A stretch of DNA of 44,804 bases from NCBI GenBank assembly GCA_003194525.1, contig NBIV01000385.1, positions 1 through 44,804 on the forward strand. The letters are read 5' to 3'. Both the position numbers and the translations under genes were made by a program. Below the pieces are notes generated by a model, which saw only the letters and a program-made list of their open reading frames with translations, had not been told where the DNA came from and did no database searches. Position 1 is the stretch's first letter, and every line of letters begins with the position of its first letter. This DNA comes from Gracilariopsis chorda (lineage: Eukaryota; Rhodophyta; Florideophyceae; Gracilariales; Gracilariaceae). Positions 17,505-26,879 of this stretch are shown here, one piece after another.

Positions 17505-18801
17505 AATGGGCCTTGCTGGCTGGCATCGTATGCTGAACAGTAAGCTTGGCACTGTGAAGTATCTTGGCTCTAGTAAAGCCGATGATACCAGTGGTACGTA
17601 CGAACAACCGAGCAAAGCCAAGTCTGATAATAAGAGAGAGTCCCACTCGCACCGATTGCCTTCTGATTCTTCAGGAGTTCCGTCATGCATAATACGCTCA
17701 AAGAAGGAATTTATCAAAAACCATCCATACACTGGGACAAGGCACAGTCTATGCCAGGGGGAGCAAAGCAACCAACGGCGATAAACGTAAAAAGTGAAAT
17801 GACGATTATCAGCAAAAATGAAGGGGTGAGCGAGCACGTTCTACAGTCTCCAATACCATGGCGCCGAGTACAGCACATACACAGCAGTTCATCGTTACTA
17901 ACTTCAATGTGCAAACTAGTTGCCGAATTGTCTTCAGCAAATCACGAAAAGCAGACAGCTAGATAAATCCAAAGGCGCTCCCGTGAAAAGCCAAAAGGTA
18001 CGCAAACATAGCTTGATGAAGGGCAACTTCGTGATGCAATTTATCACCGATTGCAACGCCCCCGTTCGTCACAATGAACAGTGCATATCCAACCCCAGCA
18101 CATATGTGCCAAGGATTTGCCTTGATCATTTTCCTGAAGTAGAGCCAAGCGTTGTGCGGCCTTAATGTGTTTGGACGGGGTTCTTTGTTCAGAAAGGTAT
18201 CAAACACAAGGTACGCATGTCACACCATGTTAGTTTGCAAGGACAAACTAGCCACTACCCCCAAGAGTGCAGATGCAAAAGAATTGCTCTTCAGTATCAC
18301 TGTCCACAAGAGTATGATCCAAAGAAGTGAACTTGTGTCCGTGTAGTAAAAGTTGGCATAAAAAACGTTTACAGGGTGCAGCCAAATCACGAAAGCTAGA
18401 AGAGCAATGGTATGGTGATCTATTGGATCATTAACTTTCTCCTCACGTGAGCTTTCGTCTCAATATTGTTGATAGAGCGTATACAATAGGTTCCGTATTA
18501 GAATTAGGGTAAGGAAAGACATAACTGCAGAGGTCGAACGGAGCCACTGCTTCCCGCAAAAGTTAGTATTCTGTGTGAATAGTGTGAGTAGGAAATTGGG
18601 AAGATAAAGGACAGGCGGCGTTGTTATGGATGGATCGTAGAAAGGAATTCTGTTCTGAGACACGCCGTTGCAAAACTGTTTTGCGTGTGGTACATGAAAC
18701 AGTTGGTGCATGTACGGTTCAGGTTGCCGAATATAAAGCCATATGTGACAAACAAGCAGAAAAGCTGTGGCAGATGGGAGAATTAGAGCAGTTGGTGGCA
18801 T
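17505..18801 (-). pseudogene. ALG10: ALG10/DIE2 alpha-1,2-glucosyltransferase, nearly full length but broken
   Basis: ALG10 adds the last glucose to the dolichol-linked oligosaccharide in the ER lumen. From ATG 18801 the reading has a signal-anchor helix, 'EPYMHQLFHVPHAKQFCNG' and 'FYDPSITTPPVLYL' (family P-Y-M-D-E-x-F-H-x-P-Q-A and W-D-P-x-I-T-T-x-P-G-L-Y). Then come 'FYYTDTSSLLW', 'SLSLQTNMV', 'TNGGVAIGDKLHHEVALHQ', the signature 'AHPFIFADNRHFTFYVYRR' (family H-P-F-L-L-A-D-N-R-H-Y-T-F-Y) and the C-terminal 'LLEPRYFTVPSLLF'. The order and total length (about 430 codons) match the whole enzyme. Defects: TGA after 'LYTLYQQY' (near 18462), TGA after 'LQTNMV' where homologues have Trp, a TAG at 17961-17959, and a frame change before the HPF motif. 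No intron boundaries remove these. Confidence 0.75.
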
Positions 18802-19500
18802 ATTTCAAGAAAAATGAGATGCACGATGTGGTATCACAGCACATTGATGAGCCTTGGTTTCCAAAGCTGAAACCCTGAGGTATCATGTTCTGTGGATGCT
18901 GAGAGTATGTGCAGTTGTTCTTGCGTGCAAAAATCGAATGAGCCAACTTGTTGCAATCACTCCCGGAAAGAAGGTGAAGAATGATGCAAGATTGTTGAAC
19001 AGATTCGGAGAATACGCAGGCTTGCAACGTAGCGTGGCCAACGTTTTTCATGGGGCGCCATTTGCGACTCACAAGGACAAAAAGGCAGCAACATTGGTTT
19101 TTTGTACATATCTCTTTCGAGTGACATCCACGGGCATGATCGCTCTCCAAACTTTTTGTAATACCATAAGAGCAAGGAAGAGGTACAACGGCACGTAGCT
19201 TCAGGCGTTGCTGTTGTTGCCGCTGTCGGCTTCCTTTCGTTTGCCACAAGAGCACACATTTCTCTTGCATCTCGCCACCCTTGATGGGACAGGTAGTGCG
19301 CTCAGGTAGTGCGCTCAGTTGGTGCGAGCAGACAGGCGAAGGAGCTCCTCAATGGTTTGCAGAAGGTGAATGTGACAGTAAACGCTTTTGATCACAGACA
19401 TTATCAAGGACATTAGTACTGTTCCGCGAAGTGAAGATGGGAGTGAGAAATGAGAAGAACCTGACTTCATGATCTCTATCCAACTATATTATTCATAGAG
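18802..19500. other. spacer without a supportable gene
   Basis: Overlapping frames on both strands (18719-19270 minus, 18854-19198 plus) have no family motif. A short tandem repeat AGGTAGTGCGCTC occurs twice near 19291-19317. Confidence 0.3.
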
Positions 19501-19505
19501 AATGT

Positions 19506-19720
19506 GTGAAGAAGGCGAATCCGAAGCTGAAAATAGAGCTCATGTTATCAGAAGAATACGGCAATGCACACATGCAAAAGGCTGCACGTGCAGCCGAATG
19601 GAATGCGGCGAAAGAGCGACGGCTTGCGCAGCAGCATCGATTCAATGGAATCGATTGTATGAATGGTGCTGCGCCAGCCCACTGTTCCTCCCCCGCCGAC
19701 AAACTCTTGCATCCACAGGT
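19506..19720 (+). CDS. hypothetical charged helical fragment
   Basis: 'KKANPKLKIELMLSEEYGNA' and 'AARAAEWNAAKERRLAQQHR' read like a protein helix with charged repeats, then quality drops after about codon 55. No start context or domain can be supported; it may be an internal exon or relic. Confidence 0.25.
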
Positions 19721-19958
19721 GAGCTCCCCACACAAAGTAGCGTGCTACACTATAAATAGTACAAAAGAGCCAATCTGCGCACAACAGGAGCAAGACGCGG
19801 AATACTTACAGCTCCCGGAGGGCGCTGATTGCACGGCGCACGGTGCAGCCGGCGCAGCGTTGCGGCACGAGTCATGACGTGTCTCTTGTTTTGAACACTC
19901 GCAAGCACCCCCTCCGTGCGCCGTCGCCCCGTTCGGTAGACTTTACTTTTACCATAAC

Positions 19959-20838
19959 ATGAAAAAAATAAGTTTATTAGCCCCTACTCACGCTGTTCAC
20001 ATACCCTACCCCCATCTCCGCCACCCACCACCAGTTCCTGAGATGGAGCCGTCACCATTCTGCCCTCCGTTCCCGCTGCATCCGTCCCCTCTCACTTACC
20101 TTACTACCAACCACTCCGTTCCCCATCCATCGCACTCCTTCTCCCCTTCTGCTTTCCGTCCTTGCAATCCGTCACTTCACACCGCTCACCCCCTGGATGC
20201 CCATTCTACCCCCACTGCCTTCCCGAACGCCTCACACCCCTCTGCAACATACATCACACTCACTCGTCCATCACTTGCGTCAAACCACTCTGCACCACCT
20301 CCGCACGCACACACGTTCACAACATCATCGCTGCAACCAACCAGCCCCGCTCTACCGCCGCCATCTCCGCACAGTACCTCTCCAGCTTCATATCCTCATC
20401 CATCGCCCCCGTCCCGCACGGCAGAACCCGCATTGTACGACGTTCAGAAGCTCCTTGCAAACAGCTGTGTAATTGTCACCGGAGTTATCTACAACTCCGA
20501 TGGTCATCGCATATGTGCTGTGCTCAATCAGCACCACAAGCCCTGCCATCGTATTGGCAATTGTCCGTTTCACCTACCCCGCGCTCCACTCTCCGTATCC
20601 AACTCCATCAATGGTGTTGCAGATGCATTTGGAACTGTCCTTGTATCCACCACTCCTGCAGCATCATCCCTGTCCGCTGCATCTCCGCTGCAACGTCAAC
20701 TTTGGTCGCTTGTTATCCCTCGGAAAATACAGTACAAGCATGGCTGGACACGCGAAGAGCATTATCTTTTCTTGGAGGCGTTGGCTATATATGGACGCGG
20801 TTGTTGGAAAGAAGCTGCCGTGATAGTGGGCACGCGAT
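19959..20838 (+). pseudogene. MYB-like (SHAQKYF-type) transcription factor, 3' truncated
   Basis: A long Pro/Ser/His-rich N-terminus (first about 150 codons) is followed by 'DGHRICAVLNQHHKPCHRIG' and 'NCPFH', a probable zinc-binding C/H cluster. Then comes one MYB repeat 'GWTREEHYLFLEALAIYGRG' and 'CWKEAAVIVGTR'. The W-T-x-E-E-H-x-L-F-L-x-A-L-x-x-Y-G-R-G-x-W-K pattern with V-G-T-R is that of one-repeat plant/algal MYBs, in which V-G-T-R-T-P-x-Q-V-x-S-H-A-Q-K-Y normally follows. Here homology ends at V-G-T-R (20836). Within 8 nt the antisense desaturase reading begins, so the SHAQKY recognition helix is lost. ATG 19959 is the first Met; ATG 20043 ('MEPSPF') is an alternative start. Confidence 0.6.
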
Positions 20839-21785
20839 TGCAATGTCAACAATCTCGTTGTGCAAAATGTTGTAGATACCATCGTCACGATCCATGTAAC
20901 ATAAGGCACCGCGCATAAAAATGAATGCCCCCGGGGCATAGTGCTTACAGCCCAGATCGGAGAGATGCAAGTAAGTGATGAGGAAGAGCCAGCAGTTGAC
21001 AAACAAGTACGGAATGAAGTAATTCTCATGGACTGCGGAAACGCGAAATATATAAACATAGTAGAACAAAGTGGGAGAGCAGAGACGAAACCGAGGTCAG
21101 AGGCGACGATAATCCAATACGGTCTTTCGGCAAACATGAAGGTTCTGGGGTTGAGATCGCTTGCTCGATTTCCATAGTTGTGGCCTGAGGCGTTCGTGAA
21201 GTGATAGGCCCACAATCCCGACGTGAGCATCCAGAAGTTCCCAAAGATGTAGATAAAGAAAGTTTCCTCAAGAGCCTCTAAAATTGGTGCTTTGTAAGGA
21301 GGACGCTCCCTTGAGCGATGGTGATGCTGTGGGAGGAATTGTAGCGATCGCGATTGGATGGAATGAAGACTTGATCGTCGATCATATGATTGGTATGCGT
21401 ATGAACTGGATGTGAGTGGTTGGCCATGAGTGGTAGGGGACGAATAGGGCACCGTGCAACAAGAGTCCGGTGACGTCGCTGACCTAATGGTAGGGAGAAA
21501 TTCCAGGTGACCGCAATCTTAGCAAAGCACCCAGACTCCGGTCATGACGCCGCCGTGACACTAAGTTCCAAGCAATGACGATAACGAGGGTTTGTAATTG
21601 ATAAGGAGAGCGATGGCCAAAACCATGAACAAGGCGAGAGCGAGATGCACGAGCGATGTGAGCAGGTTGTGCTTGACGCAGTGTGGTGAGACTGCGGCGC
21701 GGATTCTACGGATGGTGTGATCAAGGGGAGGGATAGGGACGGAGGGATGGCTGTCGGTTCGGTGCTGCTGATTGATGGTGACCAT
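20839..21785 (-). pseudogene. Delta12/omega-6 fatty acid desaturase, broken and 3' truncated
   Basis: Membrane FAD2/FAD6-type desaturases insert the Delta12 double bond using a di-iron centre held by three His boxes. From ATG 21785: 'IRRIRAAVSPHCVKHNLLTS' (family I-K-x-A-I-P-P-H-C-F) and a membrane helix. In other frames follow 'VMTGVWVL' plus 'DCGHLEF' (box 1 region, H-D/E-C-G-H, its first His lost), 'LLHGALFVPYHSWPTTH' and 'HTNHMIDDQVFIPS' (box 2 region), 'FTNASGHNYGNRAS', 'YFIPYLFVNCWLFLITYL' and 'MRGALCYMDRDDGIYNILHN'. The reading ends at 'NEIVD' just before box 3 (T-H-V-A-H-H), replaced by 'IAIACP'. At least three frame changes and missing His ligands make it non-functional. It abuts the truncated MYB gene tail to tail. 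Confidence 0.75.
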
Positions 21786-22554
21786 GATGAAGAGGATGGG
21801 GGGAGGATGACTCGTCCTGTAAAAGAGGTGAGGTTTCCACGTTAGTGGCACGCGCGAGCTTGAGCCGTGAGTAGCGTGAATATTAAAGAAGTGAGCGTAA
21901 CACGGCAAAGGGACGCGCATGCACTCACAACCTGTGAGTTATAACGCTGCACTTCATCCACGCCCTCCATACGCCGCACAAACTCCACCCTTAGCCCAAG
22001 CGCTCGCGCAACCGCTCTTGCGGCAGAACGGTGGCGCACGCGAACAGGCAGGCATGTGACGCAACCCGCGGCGCTACATTTACGACCCGCGCTCAGGCTG
22101 ATCACAACGAGCCTGCGACTGAGATGGAGGGGCGATGACGGCGATGGCGACAACGTGCTGCGCTTGGACGGGCAGGTGTTGTTGAGAATATTGCTGACGT
22201 GGGCGCGCGCTGAGATGAGCGCGGAGCACAAGAGGCGTGCACGGCTGCTGGCGCTGTTAAAGAAGTCATCTCTAACCTTATACTCTAGTGTACAAGCTAC
22301 GCAAGGGTACGAGGACCTCCCGATATGGTCAGGAAGGTTTTATGGTCATCATGGATACAAAAGGCCTCTACATAAATTTCAAATCATCTAATGGAAATTG
22401 TTTAAGTTTCCATTCATCTTTTGACTACACTCACGAAATGTTAAGATTGCTTTCCACTTCTCCTGTGTTCTTTTGCTATGAGCTTTGCTTCCTTTCTGTT
22501 CTCAACGTGATTTGCCTTCCTGTCTTTCTTCCGAAGTACTTGATCTTTGTGACG
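21786..22554. other. spacer with low-quality open frames
   Basis: A plus-strand stretch (about 22110-22265) reads 'GQVLLRILLTWARAEMSAEH' followed by 'KRRARLLALLKKS', which is helix-like, but no family, start or context supports it. The minus frame 21842-22231 overlaps it and is no better. Confidence 0.25.
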
Positions 22555-22959
22555 CTATAGTCGTTTCAGACCTCTTTTGGAAGTATTTGATTCTTCGTCC
22601 TGTACCAAATTTTTGTCACTTAAATCTGAAGGAATTGATGAGGAAGATGGCTCTTTTCGCTCATATGTTCGTTTTTGATGACGTTTCTTCCGCTTCGTAA
22701 TCCGTTTCAGTTTGCGAGACGGTAATCCCATAGTATCATTTGCTTTATAGCAGTTGCGATAGTTTTTGTAGATCTTTGTACTGGTTGAAGGAATCAATCG
22801 TCGGCAGTGCGGACAAGTTGGAGTTTGAGAACGGTTGAATCTCTTCATCCATTCATTCAGGCAGTCAGAATGGTAACAATGTCCGCATTCAGTTGCAGTA
22901 ACGGTATTTTCCAGATCTTGTAAACAAATATGACATTCTCGAGGATGATTTGGAGTCAT
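22555..22959 (-). CDS. small RING-H2 finger protein
   Basis: A 134-codon ORF from ATG 22959 to TAG. The RING is C3H2C3: C9, C12, C25, H27, H30, C33, C49, C52 ('ECHICLQDLENTV', 'TECGHCYHSDCLNEW', 'PTCPHC'). Spacing is regular for E3 ubiquitin ligases, with a Trp (W37) after C33 as in E2-binding RINGs. A basic stretch 'KRITKRKKRHQKRTYERK' follows (about 83-100), a likely nuclear or nucleic-acid-binding signal, then a Ser/Asp-rich tail. The same frame is open upstream into WD40-like sequence, but the ATG directly before the RING gives a complete, well-formed small protein. AT-richer than the GC-rich wreckage around it. Substrates unknown; E3 activity is inferred from the fold. Confidence 0.68.
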   Translation of the reverse strand: MTPNHPRECHICLQDLENTVTATECGHCYHSDCLNEWMKRFNRSQTPTCPHCRRLIPSTSTKIYKNYRNCYKANDTMGLPSRKLKRITKRKKRHQKRTYERKEPSSSSIPSDLSDKNLVQDEESNTSKRGLKRL

Positions 22960-23079
22960 GGTTTGATGAATTAGAAACAAAGACAAACAAGCGCAATTGT
23001 TCTTGTACTGACGACTCACTAGATGAGATGGGGTTACTTCAAACAGTTCGTTAGTGACAATCTGTTGAAAGGTTACTAA

Positions 23080-23600
23080 AAAGCACATCATTGAAATTTT
23101 ACCCACCGCGTTGTACGACACAACTCGCGACCCATCCTCGTTCACGGAGACTACGAAGACATAGCTGTCATGCGCAAGAGGATGGGCAACTTTTTCAAAT
23201 CCTGCGATCGGGTCACACTGTTTCAACCTACAGAGGAAACTGTCTCTGGTCCAAGTTCGTCTACATATTCCATTGGTTTACGTTTTAGAAACACCACTAG
23301 CGAAGGCGTAATACGTTCGCGCGATTGTGCTCCCCTTCGCCGAGCAGCCTACCAGTCTTTCTTCAGTCACTTCAACGCAAACAGCACCCCCACCCACTGG
23401 AACAATGTCCGACAAAGTAGTGCCAGCCTGTTGCAGGAATCCCGTTGACGCTTTTGCCCATGGTCTCGCGGAACACTCTTCCATCGCTTTGACGAACCGC
23501 TTCGTCCTTGCCCACTGCGTGGCGTATCACAGCAGCCTTCCATGCATTTGGAACCAAGCTTCCCGCTTGTCGTTCCTCAAATACTACTACATCTCTTTCC
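23080..23600 (-). pseudogene. NB-ARC linker plus first WD40 blade, relic
   Basis: The reading 'REAWFQMHGRLL', TGA, 'YATQWARTKRFVKAMEE', 'RPWAKASTGFLQQAG' matches the linker of the NB-ARC gene at 12.5-12.65 kb ('YEAWFQLYGRMGWYA', 'RPWVKPSVGFLEEAG'). The TGA sits where the other copy has Trp (TGG). It is followed, after another stop and in the frame of 23226-23090, by 'FEKVAHPLAHDSYVFVVSVN' and 'EDGSRVVSYNAVGK', a WD40 blade without its final W-D. So the family architecture is NB-ARC, linker, WD40. The rest of the gene is missing. Confidence 0.5.
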
Positions 23601-24835
23601 TCACCTGTCACACGTCCAACAATGTCATACTCCTTGCCAACAGTCACCAAGTTTCTCCGTTTTTCTCTAACCTCCCCTACATACCCGTGCATATGTTCCA
23701 TTATACTGCACCAACACCAAATCTCTCTCCATTTACCTATTCCAAAACAAAAGACAAGAACACCTTGCAACCGTTCTTCGCCTCCCTTCCCGCCCTCCAA
23801 CCCACCCCTACCACCGAACCCTTCTCGCCACAACCGCTCTTCTTCACCTCGATGCCCCAACAACAGACCATACCCTCCAACTCGCATCCCCAACCTCAAG
23901 CACTATCCCCGCCCCCAGAAATGGCCGCCTTACGCCCCACCGCCTATTTATCTGCTACCTAATCATCTTTCACCAACTCCACCGCCACACATTTCCCTTG
24001 CCACACACCAAACGCCGCCCTATACCCGCGCAGCGCGAGGAGTTCTCGTGTACCTCAGCAAAACATCACCTCCCGAAGCGCTATGCACCGACACAATTTC
24101 GTTGCGCAGCAAGTTTTTGGCTTCGAAAGAATATTGTCTATACTAAAAGCACCCACATCACGGCACATACAATATCTTGATCTCATTTACGCACCGCTGT
24201 CTCTACCGCCCAACTTATGATACATGGCGCTTTTATAGACGATAGCCAGTTCGAGGAAGCTGTTTCTGGGATCATGCTCCGAGAATGAAGATGAGTTGGG
24301 CAGCGTTCTGGCGGAGTGTACAACTTTCGCCTTTCTCTAGCTTCTGGATCCTAGGAGCTCGACGAAGAACGTGCCCCATCTGACGCTTGATCCCATCAGC
24401 AAAAGAGACTTGCGGCAGAGCCTTCACGAAACGTCACGAGCTCAACGCTTGTATACGATTGCTTGGCTGCAGCGAAAATGTGATGTGAAACGATCTTGGA
24501 CTTTACCTCACACTTTACGTCATGCGCCACCCGGCGCATCCGCGCGTTTCATCTGCGTCTTCATAGGAACCTCTCGCACTGCGTCGCGCTCCGCGCACTC
24601 TGCGCGATGCCTCAGCAAGCGCGCCCACGCCACGCAACGGTGCATCAGAGGCAGACGCTCTCCAGCACGCGCGTGAATAATCGCCTGAAGCGCATGGTAC
24701 AACGGCGGCGGTGCTTCGTTCGGCGAACCGACGGCGATTGCCATGAGGCAAAAGCCAGTGGTATTCCATGGACATCTGTGAGTTAACCACATCTAATTAA
24801 CTTCTGCAGTTTTTGATTTAGGTCAAAAGTTTTAG
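23601..24835. other. long stretch without a confident gene
   Basis: C-rich, Pro/Ser/Thr-coding plus-strand frames (23327-23962, 23508-24146) look like composition artefacts. A minus-strand frame (24520-24792) reads 'LYHALQAIIHARAGERLPLM' and 'HRCVAWARLLRHRAECAERD', helix-like and possibly an ARM-type scrap, but unsupported. Confidence 0.25.
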
Positions 24836-25015
24836 TTCCACCATCACCCCCAATTAAGTGATGAGCGGGGGTGATGGCGGAAGACTCGAACCTGCGGTTC
24901 TGGGTTTGCGAACCGGACAAGCCGCAAACCCTTCCCCTCAGGCCTTTTTGACCTGCCGGACGCGTAGGCCGCAGCAGGCGCTTAGCCACTGAGCTATATA
25001 TAACGCTTGTCCGGT
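24836..25015 (-). other. tRNA-like element with nested inverted repeats
   Basis: On the minus strand TAGCTCAGTGGC (RC of 24985-24996) is a good tRNA/pol III A box and GGTTCGAGTC (RC of 24883-24892) a good B box / T-loop, about 100 nt apart. The sequence before the A box (GTTATA) cannot pair with TTCCGCC after the T-loop, so no normal acceptor stem forms. Three inverted repeats are nested: 24836-24851 with 24867-24882 (16 bp, one mismatch), GGGTTTGCG 24902-24910 with CGCAAACCC 24923-24931, and ACCGGACAAGC 24912-24922 with GCTTGTCCGGT 25005-25015. Best reading: a tRNA-derived pseudogene or SINE head, or an unusual intron-containing tRNA; covariance modelling would be needed to tell. Confidence 0.45.
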
Positions 25016-25053
25016 ACGTTCCATACTGTCCACAGCCTTACTTATTCTCACTC

Positions 25054-25568
25054 TCACTTATTGCCACATGTTCTTCGCATCTCACCTTTTTCCGCGTCCC
25101 AGACACATGCAGTGCAATCCCTCGATCCGGACACAGCCGCTCTTCCGTCGCTGCTTATCGCAACACAACGCACCCAGTTCGAGTGGCCCATCATCTTTCG
25201 CACTGACCTTTCAGTGCTGTCAATGTCCCACCCCACAACCTCACCGTTGAACGAACCCAACACTATCCTCCCTCCATCAGCGCTCACTGCAGCACACACC
25301 GCTTTAACGCGTCTAATCTCAGCAGCCACTGCCATCCCACACGTGAACACTGCCATTGTACAAAACACACACTACTCGCCCACCGTCACAGCTCGCTGCA
25401 CCACATTCTACTTGTCCTCCTTCGGCAAAGTGCCTGAAGCGCAATACCCACACTATCACCGTGTTCAAAGCTTCGCACGGTAACGACGCCCTCTGATTCA
25501 CCACATAAAATCTTCGACCCGTCTCCAGTCACTGCCAAACATTTCACATTACTGCTGTCACCATTCAA
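25054..25568 (-). pseudogene. WD40-repeat protein relic, about four blades
   Basis: Three frames in succession give blades: 'NVKCLAVTGDGSKILCGESE' (25.55 kb), 'GAASCDGGRVVCVLYNGSVH' ending 'VWDGSG' (25.37), 'AVCAAVSADGGRIVLGSFNG' ending 'EVVGWD' (25.25), and 'MGHSNWVRCVAISSDGRAAV' ending 'SGSRDCTACVWD' (25.10). The GH ... S-x-D-G ... W-D framework is unmistakable, but the frame changes twice and both ends are missing, against at least seven blades for a closed propeller. Probably from the NB-ARC/WD40 family; the tRNA-like element lies directly beyond its 3' end. Confidence 0.65.
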
Positions 25569-25608
25569 ACGGGATGCACTTCTGGATCAGGGTCAATTAC
25601 CACTCATC

Positions 25609-26001
25609 ATGTCCGCCGTCAACGCGCTCCAAGTCGTCGTCCAGGATCTTCGAGACATGGAGCAGTGCGGTATGGACGATACAGGTGATTTCCTAGCTGG
25701 CGAACTTGGTGAAGATCCGGGAACACTCAATCTGTTGATCATGTTGCTCAAGCTGATTAACGGCACTCCTTCGGAAGCAGACCTGTCGGAGCAGCTGCAA
25801 CAGGCCATCCGTCGATGGATGAACTACAGATTCCAACATTCACCTAGTATCGATAAGCTGCTGAGAACCGAAGTTGACCGCCTGGTGCGAGCAGCGCGCC
25901 GCATGGCACACGTCGATCGTGTTAGGGCCAGCAGCAGTACGAACTGTGAACTGCTTTTTGCCCGCTCCACTCTCTCGTCTCTTTTTAGACGTCGTACTTG
26001 A
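25609..26001 (+). CDS. hypothetical helical ORF
   Basis: A 130-codon ORF from ATG 25609 to TGA. Residues 1-95 look like genuine protein: 'ALQVVVQDLRDMEQCGMDDT', 'GTLNLLIMLLKLINGTPSEA', 'DLSEQLQQAIRRWMNYRFQH', 'LLRTEVDRLVRAARRMAH'. The tail is Ser/Arg-rich and may be read-through into an intron or spacer. No known family recognised. Could be a fragment of a larger helical protein. Confidence 0.4.
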   Translation: MSAVNALQVVVQDLRDMEQCGMDDTGDFLAGELGEDPGTLNLLIMLLKLINGTPSEADLSEQLQQAIRRWMNYRFQHSPSIDKLLRTEVDRLVRAARRMAHVDRVRASSSTNCELLFARSTLSSLFRRRT

Positions 26002-26879
26002 ATGCTTTATCTTTCTTACATTCACAGACACGATTTCCCCAACTTTAACTATTGCTGCTCCTTCTTACTGAGCTTGTGCACCACCTCTACTTCATTGACA
26101 CTCAGCCTTGGCACGGTCACCTTATCACCTTGACTGATATTATCAACGTTGATTGATCCCGTTCGTACAACTTATGAAGAACACATTTCGGCACCAGCAA
26201 CTTTCATCTTCCTCACCTTTTCCGTGGCACGTCCTGCAGCTTGCGGAGAACCACCGCCCTTTTGCATCTCCCGAATAACTTTGGCATTTTGTTTCTTCGC
26301 CTACTTCACCTCCATCTCCATCGCACTCTTCTGATCTTTTCTCAACTGCTCCTCATTCTCCCGTACACGGCCGAGACGACTTTCACAGGAAAAGCTGGTA
26401 TGGAGAAGCAAGAAGATCACGTGCAAGATTTACTTTGTGTGTTCGAAGAACTGAGGCAGAACGATTAAGATACGAGGCTGGTGGCCATGGATATAAGATG
26501 ACTGAGTAATCTCATTATACTGGTGGAGGGTGGTCTTCATTCTTCCTCCCTGTTTTGAAGGGCAGTTTCAGAACGTAGGAAATAGCACATATTGCCGAAC
26601 CGCTTCGATGCTTCTGATGCGCATGCCTAGGTATCAAAGGTGATGTACGCGTTTGCACGCAGTCTACAGCTACATTTTCCAAGGTGATGTACGGAAGAGA
26701 TGTTTAGGCGTGTTTTGCACAAAAGTGATGTTTCTGTGGTATCGTTGTACCTTCCGTACGGGCACAAGCGGCGTAGCTACCAAGCTCAAACTACAAGTTG
26801 TACGCTAAAGAGATTGTCGAAATATGCGAACAATGGCTTTCTACTTCTGCTAAATACCGTGTCAAGAGGAGCGCGGCTG
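26002..26879. other. spacer with a possible minus-strand remnant
   Basis: Reading the minus strand from about 26330 gives 'AKKQNAKVIREMQKGGGSPQ', 'GRATEKVRKMKVAGAEM' and, after a stop, 'DNISQGDKVTVPRLSVNEVE', which look protein-like but with two in-frame stops and no family match. No start, promoter or plus-strand gene is supportable. Confidence 0.25.

Noticed and set aside
18621..18878. Plus-strand ORF with helix-like sequence over the ALG10 5' end
   Set aside because: It overlaps the ALG10 N-terminus antisense, and ALG10 has specific motifs; kept as a shadow.
23327..24146. Long Pro/Ser/Thr-rich plus-strand ORFs
   Set aside because: C-rich strand composition; the minus strand carries the recognisable NB-ARC/WD40 relic in part of the region.
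24836..25015. Functional circularly permuted tRNA gene
   Set aside because: The downstream GGTGGAA pairs with TTCCGCC, but the sequence after it has no D-arm, while the A box lies upstream in normal order. Neither a normal nor a permuted cloverleaf can be completed by hand.
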